Shown piece after piece: positions 1 to 5,069 of a DNA stretch of 7,874 nucleotides. Numbering within the stretch: the stretch's first letter is position 1; every line of letters starts with the position of its first letter. Under the pieces are notes generated by a model. That model saw nothing but the letters and a program-made list of their open reading frames with translations, did not search any database and was not told the DNA's origin. The translations under genes and the position numbers were made by a program. Source of the stretch: an uncultured Pseudomonadota bacterium (GTDB lineage: Bacteria; Myxococcota_A; UBA9042; CAIXZC01); assembly GCA_937876385.1 (NCBI GenBank), contig CALFHQ010000996.1, positions 1 to 7,874 of the forward strand, written 5' to 3'.

Positions 1-959
1 TTCCCATTCGACGCTCCCAGGAGGACTGCCATACCGCCATTGAAGACGCCTTGGTGGACCGCCTGGGAGATACGGGAAAGAAGATTCACACCGGACGCTC
101 CCGCAACGACCAGGTACTCACAGCACTTCGCCTCTATACCAAAGATGCAGTGGCCGAAATGTCGCTGCGGGTCGGTGAGCTTCAGGCGGTGGTTCGAACG
201 TTCGCCAATCGCTACCAGAAGGTCCCCATGCCAGGCTACACGCACACCCGCAAGGCCATGCCTTCCACCGTGGGGATCTGGGCCCGGGCGCTGGTAGATT
301 CCCTTCAAGACGATCAACGACTCCTTAGAGCCGCTCATCGCATCGTGGACCAGTCTCCTCTGGGGACCGGCGCTGGATACGGGGTGCCACTCCCCCTCGA
401 CCGCACCATGACGGCGAAGGAATTGGGATTTGACCGTGTCCAGAAGAATCCCATCTATGCTCAAAACAGTCGCGGGAAATTCGAAGCCACGGTTCTCCAC
501 GCAATGGGGCAGGTGCTCTTCGACTTGAATCGTGTGGCCTCCGACCTGGTGCTCTTCTCCATGCCCACGTTTGGCTACTTCAACCTTCCCGAGGCCTTCT
601 GTACAGGCAGCTCCATTATGCCGCAGAAGAGGAACCCGGACGTCCTGGAACTGGTCCGCGCGCGCTACCACGAAGTGCTCGCTGCCGAGATCCAACTGAA
701 GACCTCCATGGCCAACATGATTCACGGCTACCACCGGGACCTTCAGCTAACCAAGGAACCCTTCCTCCGTGCCCTCGACGCTTCCCTGGACACCGTCGCC
801 ATCATGGCCGCGGTGTTTGGGAATTTGGAAGTCGACGCCGAGGCCTGCACTATGGCCATGACCCGCGAGCTGTTCGCTACAGAAGAAGCCTACAAGCTGG
901 TCGTGGACGAAGGAATTCCCTTCCGAGACGCCTATTTGAGAGTGAAGAAAGACTTCTAG
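1..959 (+). CDS. argH: argininosuccinate lyase, 5'-truncated by window edge
   Basis: The enzyme splits argininosuccinate into arginine and fumarate, the last step of arginine biosynthesis, in the cytoplasm. The frame is open from the left edge (first full codon at position 3), giving 318 visible residues. The family is usually about 450 residues, so roughly the N-terminal third is missing. Visible family hallmarks are HTGRSRNDQV near the left edge (nt about 87-116), PGYTH (nt about 231-245), a PLGTGAGYGVPLPLDR block, and the fumarase/aspartase superfamily signature GSSIMPQKRNPD at nt 606-641. That signature lies on the mobile loop carrying the catalytic serine. The segment after PGYTH reads TRKAMPST, where classical enzymes have a Gln-containing LQ.AQP. 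The AMPS form with a following LDD-like stretch resembles a divergent ArgH subfamily known from Bacteroidota and others (recalled, not searched). The C-terminus is short, ending RVKKDF just after the conserved GIPFRDAY. The next gene follows after 133 nt with its own candidate promoter, so no operon link is apparent. Confidence 0.95.
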   Translation, partial: PIRRSQEDCHTAIEDALVDRLGDTGKKIHTGRSRNDQVLTALRLYTKDAVAEMSLRVGELQAVVRTFANRYQKVPMPGYTHTRKAMPSTVGIWARALVDSLQDDQRLLRAAHRIVDQSPLGTGAGYGVPLPLDRTMTAKELGFDRVQKNPIYAQNSRGKFEATVLHAMGQVLFDLNRVASDLVLFSMPTFGYFNLPEAFCTGSSIMPQKRNPDVLELVRARYHEVLAAEIQLKTSMANMIHGYHRDLQLTKEPFLRALDASLDTVAIMAAVFGNLEVDAEACTMAMTRELFATEEAYKLVVDEGIPFRDAYLRVKKDF

Positions 960-993
960 ACAGGGGCCAGTCCATCCTGCTCAGCTTTTCTTA

Positions 994-1022
994 TTGCATA
1001 CAACCGCCTACACGGGTATAGA
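994..1022 (+). promoter_or_regulatory. candidate sigma70-like promoter for the permease operon
   Basis: TTGCAT (994-999) and TATAGA (1017-1022) are separated by exactly 17 nt in the argH-permease gap. They match the sigma70 consensus at 3/6 and 4/6. The start point would fall near 1029, leaving a leader of about 64 nt. A small inverted repeat GACA-gtatt-TGTC (1021-1033) overlaps the -10 region and the start point and could be an operator half-site pair, but four-base arms are weak evidence. This was spotted by eye only. Confidence 0.35.
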
Positions 1023-1092
1023 CAGTATTTGTCGGTGGAAGCGAGCCACTAACAGACAGCCCGCTCCACTTCAACCGACAAGAGGAGATGCG

Positions 1093-2388
1093 ATGAAGGA
1101 TTGGAAGAAGTTTGCCTGGCTCGTTGGGATTTTCGTGGTCGCCTACTTTCTCCCGTTGGGAAATCCCAAGGTGCAGCAGTCGATCCTGGAAGCCTTTCAC
1201 CTCTTGCAGTGGTACGCCGTGCACCACACCCTGGCGTGCGTTGTTCCCGCCATGTTTATCGCAGGAGCCATTTCCACGTTCCTTTCCCAGGCGTCGGTGA
1301 TGCGACATCTGGGCTCCCGAGCAAACCCCATTAAGGCTTACGCCGTGGCATCGGTTGCCGGTATCATCCTGGCCGTGTGTTCGTGCAGTGTTCTCCCAAT
1401 GTTTGCCGGGATCTACGGAGCCGGCGCCGGGCTGGGACCGGCCAGTGCGTTCTTGTACTCGGGTCCTGCCATCAACGTCATGGCCATCTTCCTGTCGGGC
1501 CGGGTGCTGGGTTTGGACATCGGTGTCGCTCGAGCGCTGGGGGCCGTAATTTTCGCCGTTGTCATTGGCCTCCTCATGGCGCTGGTCTTTCGCAAGAGCG
1601 AAAAGGTCCGCTACGATGCGGCCCCCATGGTGGTGCCTGCGGAGACTCGCCCCCTCTGGAAGACGTCGCTGTTCTTTGTAGCAATGGTCCTGTTTCTCGT
1701 GTTTTCGGACTGGTACAATACCAACGACGTCACCCTCACCATGGCCGACGGAACCGCCGTTGAGGCCAACATCCGCTATTCCACCCAGGACGACATCGAT
1801 ATCCAGGAATACGAAGCCGACGGCCGCCTCTCCTCGGAGACTCGCCGTATTTCGAGGGGTGAGATTGCCTCCATCGAGAACAAGGCGTCGGTGACCAACT
1901 CGGTGTTTCAGGTGAAGTGGTACCTCGCAGGTTTCATGGGACTGCTGGTTCTGTTGATGACTTGGCGATGGTTCTCCAGAGACGAGTTCAAGGAGTGGAT
2001 GGAGTCCACTTGGGATTTCAGTCTCTTGATCATTCCGTTGCTCTTTGGAGGGGTGTTTGTCACCGGTTTCGTTGGCGGTCTCATCCCCGAGAGCCTGGTG
2101 GCCCAGTGGGTGGGGGGCAACGGTGTCGGAGCGAACCTGGTAGCCTCTTTCACGGGGATGATCTGGTACTTTGCGACCTTGACTGAGATTCCCATTGTGG
2201 AGATGCTGATGCGGCTGGGTATGGGGAAGGGTCCGGCGTTGGCCCTGTTGCTTGCGGGACCGGCCCTTTCCGTCCCCAGTATTCTAGTCATCTACAAAGT
2301 GATTGGAGGTCGAAAGACCCTCGTCTTCTGTGCCCTCACGGTGGTAATGTCTACCATCGTCGGGACCGTGTTTGGAATGATTGCATGA
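1093..2388 (+). CDS. DUF318/ArsP-family permease with soluble insertion
   Basis: Predicted inner-membrane permease of 431 aa, PF03773 (DUF318/ArsP_1) type; relatives are implicated in metal(loid) or organoarsenical efflux. The start chosen is the ATG at 1093, preceded by AGAGGAG (1081-1087); an in-frame TTG at 994 lacks this and would add a non-membrane extension. About ten hydrophobic segments are visible (roughly residues 7-22, 48-66, 82-104, 113-138, 145-167, 188-206, 275-292, 309-331, 345-362, 381-430 in two parts). Family hallmarks are AVCSCSVLP (Cys96 and Cys98) followed by SGPAIN at 123-128, and in the second half TEIP at 364-367 and a matching LLAGPALSVPS at 386-395. The latter two suggest an internal duplication of the permease unit. 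Between the halves, residues about 207-273 form a polar, beta-looking segment (DGTAVEANIRYST, then RRISRGEIASIE) rather than a plain loop. The next gene, 10 nt downstream, encodes a CXXC thioredoxin-fold partner, a common arrangement for this family. The substrate cannot be read from sequence. Confidence 0.9.
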   Translation: MKDWKKFAWLVGIFVVAYFLPLGNPKVQQSILEAFHLLQWYAVHHTLACVVPAMFIAGAISTFLSQASVMRHLGSRANPIKAYAVASVAGIILAVCSCSVLPMFAGIYGAGAGLGPASAFLYSGPAINVMAIFLSGRVLGLDIGVARALGAVIFAVVIGLLMALVFRKSEKVRYDAAPMVVPAETRPLWKTSLFFVAMVLFLVFSDWYNTNDVTLTMADGTAVEANIRYSTQDDIDIQEYEADGRLSSETRRISRGEIASIENKASVTNSVFQVKWYLAGFMGLLVLLMTWRWFSRDEFKEWMESTWDFSLLIIPLLFGGVFVTGFVGGLIPESLVAQWVGGNGVGANLVASFTGMIWYFATLTEIPIVEMLMRLGMGKGPALALLLAGPALSVPSILVIYKVIGGRKTLVFCALTVVMSTIVGTVFGMIA

Positions 2389-2398
2389 GAGGTTTGAC

Positions 2399-2641
2399 AT
2401 GAAAATCGAAGTCCTTGGAACCGGATGTGCCAAGTGCGTGAAGCTCTACAACGAGGTGGTGGAAGCCGTTCGCCTGTCGGAAATAGACGCCACCGTCGAG
2501 AAGGTGGAGAAGATCGATGAGATCATGAAGCGGGGAATCATGATGACCCCAGGCCTCGTCATTGAGGGGCAGGTAGTCTCCTCAGGAAAGGTCCTCAAGG
2601 CCCAACAAATCGTCGAACTGATAAAATCTGCTTCGGCCTAG
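2399..2641 (+). CDS. small thioredoxin-fold redox protein (Thioredoxin_3, MTH895/TM0996 type)
   Basis: An 80-aa cytoplasmic thioredoxin-fold protein of the 'redox-active disulfide protein 2' family (PF13192). It starts MKIEVLGTGCAKC, with the CXXC active site at Cys10-Ala-Lys-Cys13 and the conserved cis-proline in MMTPGLV (Pro51). The C-terminal helix is QQIVELI. Length and layout match the family. The ATG at 2399 is chosen over an in-frame TTG at 2381 because GAGAGG (2387-2392) sits 6 nt before it and the beta-strand MKIEV is the normal N-terminus. It lies 10 nt after the permease stop, so the two are almost certainly co-transcribed. By context it may deliver electrons, thiols or a thiol-bound metal(loid) to the permease, whose Cys96/Cys98 lie in the membrane; that is inference. 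Confidence 0.9.
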   Translation: MKIEVLGTGCAKCVKLYNEVVEAVRLSEIDATVEKVEKIDEIMKRGIMMTPGLVIEGQVVSSGKVLKAQQIVELIKSASA

Positions 2642-2656
2642 TGTCGGACCACCATC

Positions 2657-2685
2657 TTGCCGCCGATGTCACTTGCAGATACACT
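2657..2685 (+). promoter_or_regulatory. candidate sigma70-like promoter for the DUF1566 lipoprotein
   Basis: TTGCCG (2657-2662) and TACACT (2680-2685) are spaced by 17 nt; each matches the sigma70 consensus at 4/6. Predicted initiation near 2692 leaves about 20 nt of leader, just enough for the GGAGG at 2702-2706. It suggests the lipoprotein gene is transcribed on its own although it lies only 70 nt after the redox gene. Read-through from that operon is also possible, since I see no terminator between them. Confidence 0.35.
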
Positions 2686-2711
2686 ATCAGGAAACCACAC
2701 CGGAGGGTCCG

Positions 2712-3470
2712 ATGAGCGTTCGTAAATTCTTGATTGTCATTGCATTGCCGCTGTTTCTGACCGTTTCTGTCGCTCGATGTGGCAGCGGTGACGATGCCGA
2801 GGATGTGGGAAGCCAGGATGTCGTGGACTCGACAGGCGACCTTCCCGCGGACACCATCAACCCCAGCGACAACGTGGCCACCAACGACTTGCCGGACACG
2901 GCTATTGAACCCGACGGAACGGTTCTGGAGGATGTTCTCGTAGACTCCGTTCAGCCGGACCTCGACTCCTCGGTTCAACCGGACCAGACCTCCCTCCCCT
3001 ATCGAACCTGGTACGACGCCGGTACGGACCTTCACTGGCTGGTGAAGACCAACCACCCACTCTTGGTGAACTGGATTGACGCCTCCGACTACTGCGAGAC
3101 GCTCACTGCCGAGGGGCAAGGCGATTGGCGACTGCCGACTCTTGAAGAGTTGAGGACTCTGGTGGCAGGATGCCCTGCAACCATGATCGCCGGAGACTGC
3201 CCCATCGGCTTCGGCGACTGCCTGGACACGGATTGTTGGGATGAGTCCTGCGATGGTTGCACAGCGGACGAGGGACCCGATAGCACCGGGCGCTACTGGA
3301 ACGAACAGGTTCCTGGCTCCCTCCCCCAATTCTGGTCAGGTTCGCTGGTTTCCGATGAGGACCAGATGGCCTGGTACATCGACTTCAGAGGCGCATCCAT
3401 CGTGTACACTTACACGAGCGACGCCGTGGACTCAGTCCTCTATGAATTCGGGGTGTTCTGCGTCTACTAG
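2712..3470 (+). CDS. DUF1566 (Lcl-C-terminal-like) exported lipoprotein
   Basis: A 252-aa secreted, probably lipid-anchored protein of unknown function. The ATG at 2712 follows GGAGGG (2702-2707) and begins a signal peptide MSVRKFLIVIALPLFLTVS; the TTG at 2673 is unsupported. Cys23 is the likely lipidated residue, but the preceding VAR puts Arg at -1, where lipoboxes normally have Gly, Ala or Ser. Residues about 24-95 are a low-complexity linker rich in Asp, Ser, Thr and Pro. Residues about 98-252 form a PF07603 domain: DAGTDLHW, then GDWRLPTLEELRTL (138-151), FWSGS (207-211), MAWYIDF (219-225). The linker-proximal tryptophan/DAG start and the WRLPT block are the family hallmarks, shared with fimbrial Lcl-type adhesin domains. 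Residues 154-183 hold six cysteines (154, 163, 170, 175, 180, 183), suggesting a disulfide-stabilised insertion. It converges with the DUF4395 gene, the two stops being 4 nt apart. Confidence 0.85.
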   Translation: MSVRKFLIVIALPLFLTVSVARCGSGDDAEDVGSQDVVDSTGDLPADTINPSDNVATNDLPDTAIEPDGTVLEDVLVDSVQPDLDSSVQPDQTSLPYRTWYDAGTDLHWLVKTNHPLLVNWIDASDYCETLTAEGQGDWRLPTLEELRTLVAGCPATMIAGDCPIGFGDCLDTDCWDESCDGCTADEGPDSTGRYWNEQVPGSLPQFWSGSLVSDEDQMAWYIDFRGASIVYTYTSDAVDSVLYEFGVFCVY

Positions 3471-3474
3471 CGGA

Positions 3475-4017
3475 TCACTCGACTTTGCAAGAGCAGGCGT
3501 CGCCCATGCAATTGGGGGTCACCGGCTCGGGCTTCAACAGCTTCAGCTTCACGGCCAGGAAATAGATCTTGCAGCCAACGCAGATTCCAAACGCCGTTTC
3601 GAGGAACAGAAACAGCAAGCAGATGAGGCACAGCATGCACACGGGCTCGAACCACGAGGCGTCGTTCACCAACAAGAGCGACAAAGCGAAGGTGGCCCCG
3701 GTGAGGAGAAACCCCAAAGACCAGGCGAACTTTTTTTGAATCGCCCCGATGGGAAGGGGGCATTGCTTGCGAACGAGCAACTTTGACACAGCCATGGTCG
3801 GGGAGAGTTTGGGACTCACGAAGATCCCGATGAAGAAGTTCAGCGCAAGAAATCCCGTCAAGTAAGGCAAGATGGCGTAGTTCTTCACGACAAACCCGTT
3901 GATAGAGGCAATAACCCCCACCAGGAGCATGAGCCCAGAACTCCCCCGAACGACCCGCTCGTCTAAGATTCGAAAACCACGCTCAACGCTGAAATCACCA
4001 AAGTTGGACCAGGACAT
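3475..4017 (-). CDS. DUF4395 family integral membrane protein
   Basis: A 180-aa membrane protein matching PF14340 (DUF4395), function unknown. The ATG (complement of 4015-4017) is chosen because GGGAG precedes it by 6 nt; an upstream in-frame start at 4107 would add a hydrophilic stretch with no homology and lies in the inter-promoter region. Family features are an N-terminal ILDERVVRGSSG (residues 17-28), a first hydrophobic pair (about 27-44 and 47-68), SPKLSPTMAVSKLLVRKQ (68-85), IQKKFAWSLG (93-102), a helix at about 97-117, then a Cys-rich segment CMLCLICLLFLFLE (127-140) and AFGICVGCKIY (142-152) with a CxxC at 146-149. The tail beyond the domain ends CMGDACSC, adding Cys170, Cys175 and Cys177. 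The many cysteines suggest redox or metal chemistry in the membrane; relatives are often noted beside thiol-redox genes (recalled, unsearched). It is divergent from the beta-lactamase gene and has a weak candidate promoter of its own. Confidence 0.85.
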   Translation of the reverse strand: MSWSNFGDFSVERGFRILDERVVRGSSGLMLLVGVIASINGFVVKNYAILPYLTGFLALNFFIGIFVSPKLSPTMAVSKLLVRKQCPLPIGAIQKKFAWSLGFLLTGATFALSLLLVNDASWFEPVCMLCLICLLFLFLETAFGICVGCKIYFLAVKLKLLKPEPVTPNCMGDACSCKVE

Positions 4018-4054
4018 GTTCCACTCCCAATGCAGTTCAATTCGCCCAGTTGAG

Positions 4055-4083
4055 AGTGTCCACAGAAGCTTCCAGGGAGTCAA
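4055..4083 (-). promoter_or_regulatory. weak candidate promoter for the DUF4395 gene
   Basis: On the minus strand TTGACT (complement of 4078-4083; 5/6 to consensus) is followed after 17 nt by GACACT (complement of 4055-4060; only 3/6). Initiation near 4048 would give a leader of about 30 nt to the ATG at 4017. The -35 is good and the -10 poor, so this is a tentative call. Confidence 0.28.
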
Positions 4084-4089
4084 TCGTTT

Positions 4090-4121
4090 GCAACAGTTTG
4101 GTTGCACAACGGGTCTGTTGC
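4090..4121. repeat. inverted repeat in the DUF4395 / beta-lactamase divergent region
   Basis: Perfect 7-nt arms GCAACAG (4090-4096) and CTGTTGC (4115-4121) enclose an 18-nt centre that itself contains GTTG-ca-CAAC (4101-4110). The nested symmetry, and its place just upstream of both candidate promoters, fit an operator or a small stem-loop. Chance occurrence is not excluded at this arm length. Confidence 0.35.
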
Positions 4122-4161
4122 GCTACTCCCGTCACCCTAAGTCACTGGGAACGAGGAATGA

Positions 4162-4190
4162 TTGTAAGGGACTCCCTGGCGCTGTACGAT
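4162..4190 (+). promoter_or_regulatory. candidate sigma70-like promoter for the beta-lactamase
   Basis: TTGTAA (4162-4167, 4/6) and TACGAT (4185-4190, 4/6) are separated by 17 nt. Predicted initiation near 4197 leaves a leader of about 37 nt to the ATG at 4234. If right, it excludes the upstream ATG at 4189, which overlaps the -10 element, as the translational start. No BlaI-type TACAnnTGTA operator was seen nearby. Confidence 0.4.
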
Positions 4191-4233
4191 GGCGGGTGCG
4201 TCGACGATGGCGCCCCATTTCTTTGAGGTCCAC

Positions 4234-5016
4234 ATGGCCATCACTCTCTGGATGTTCGTTCTCATGGCGGTGCTGCCTCGGGTCGAGGATCCGGCCCCCA
4301 GTGCAGAGTTGGCACCACTGTTTGAGCGGGTCAATGCAACCGGCACTCTGGTGGTCTCCAACCTGGCTGGGGACAAGACCTTCGTTCACAATCTGGACCG
4401 GGCAAAGCAGCGAATGTGTCCGGCTTCCACGTTCAAGATAGCCAATTCCCTCATCGCCATCGACAGCGAGGTCTTGAGGGACGAAACCCAGGTTTTGAAA
4501 TGGGACGGCAAGACCCGCATTTTTCCTGCCTGGAACAAGGACCAGACCATGGCTTCGGCCTTTGCGGCATCGTGCGTCTGGTTCTATCAGGAGATTGCAA
4601 AGAAGGTGGGGGAAGCGAAGTACAAGAGGTACCTCAAGCAGTTTGATTATGGGAACGGCGTCGTGGGGGCCGACACCACCACCTTCTGGCTGGACGATTC
4701 GCTGCAAGTCAGTGCGATGGAGCAAATCACCTTTCTTCGAGCGCTCCTGAACCGGAAGTTGGGGGTGAGCGACAAGGCGTACGCTGTGCTCAGGAAGATC
4801 ATGAAGACGACTCCCCTGGGCAACTGCTCCATGTGGGCCAAGACGGGGTGGTCTGCCAGGACGAAGAAGCCCGTTGGGTGGTACGTCGGCTATGCCGAAT
4901 CGAAGGATGGAACCTGGCTGTTTGCACTGAATATTGACATGGAGTCCATGAAATCAGCGCCCCTTCGGATAGAGATAGTTCGCAATGCGCTAACAGAGCT
5001 TGGCTTGTGTCGATGA
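4234..5016 (+). CDS. class D (OXA-type) serine beta-lactamase
   Basis: A periplasmic serine hydrolase that opens the beta-lactam ring, 260 aa, the usual class D length. All class D motifs are intact: STFK at 65-68 (nucleophile Ser65, the lysine normally carboxylated being Lys68), SCV at 113-115 (the SxV motif), YGN at 139-141, the conserved Trp152 in TFWLDDSLQVS, and KTG at 203-205. The WYVGY strand (217-220) and the ALNID strand follow as expected. The start at 4234 has GAGG (4225-4228) 5 nt upstream and gives a hydrophobic N-terminus (residues about 3-15). That signal peptide is short and lacks a basic residue before the hydrophobic core, so export or start choice is less certain; the ATGs at 4189 and 4207 have no Shine-Dalgarno sequence. 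No integron, insertion sequence or BlaR-type sensor flanks it, so it looks like a resident chromosomal gene. It ends convergent with the LNS2 lipoprotein gene (gap 53 nt). Substrate range cannot be inferred. Confidence 0.93.
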   Translation: MAITLWMFVLMAVLPRVEDPAPSAELAPLFERVNATGTLVVSNLAGDKTFVHNLDRAKQRMCPASTFKIANSLIAIDSEVLRDETQVLKWDGKTRIFPAWNKDQTMASAFAASCVWFYQEIAKKVGEAKYKRYLKQFDYGNGVVGADTTTFWLDDSLQVSAMEQITFLRALLNRKLGVSDKAYAVLRKIMKTTPLGNCSMWAKTGWSARTKKPVGWYVGYAESKDGTWLFALNIDMESMKSAPLRIEIVRNALTELGLCR

Positions 5017-5069
5017 GGCCGAATTTTGCCCGGTGAGGTCTGCTGCTTCTCGAAGAAAATACGACTTCC

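Noticed and set aside
2645..2711. CGGACC (2645-2650) and GGTCCG (2706-2711) inverted repeat beside the lipoprotein ribosome binding site
   Set aside because: Six-base arms separated by 55 nt are easily chance, and no further pairing supports a riboswitch or terminator.
2595..3329. 244-codon open frame on the minus strand
   Set aside because: Antisense to the DUF1566 lipoprotein; composition is typical of the reverse strand of a GC-rich gene and no motif is recognisable.
3241..3786. 181-codon plus-strand open frame spanning the convergent gene junction
   Set aside because: It overlaps the end of the DUF1566 gene in another frame and the complement of the DUF4395 gene; no coherent protein features.
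4132..4725. 197-codon minus-strand open frame across the beta-lactamase
   Set aside because: Complement of the class D gene, which has complete catalytic motifs; the reverse translation shows no domain.
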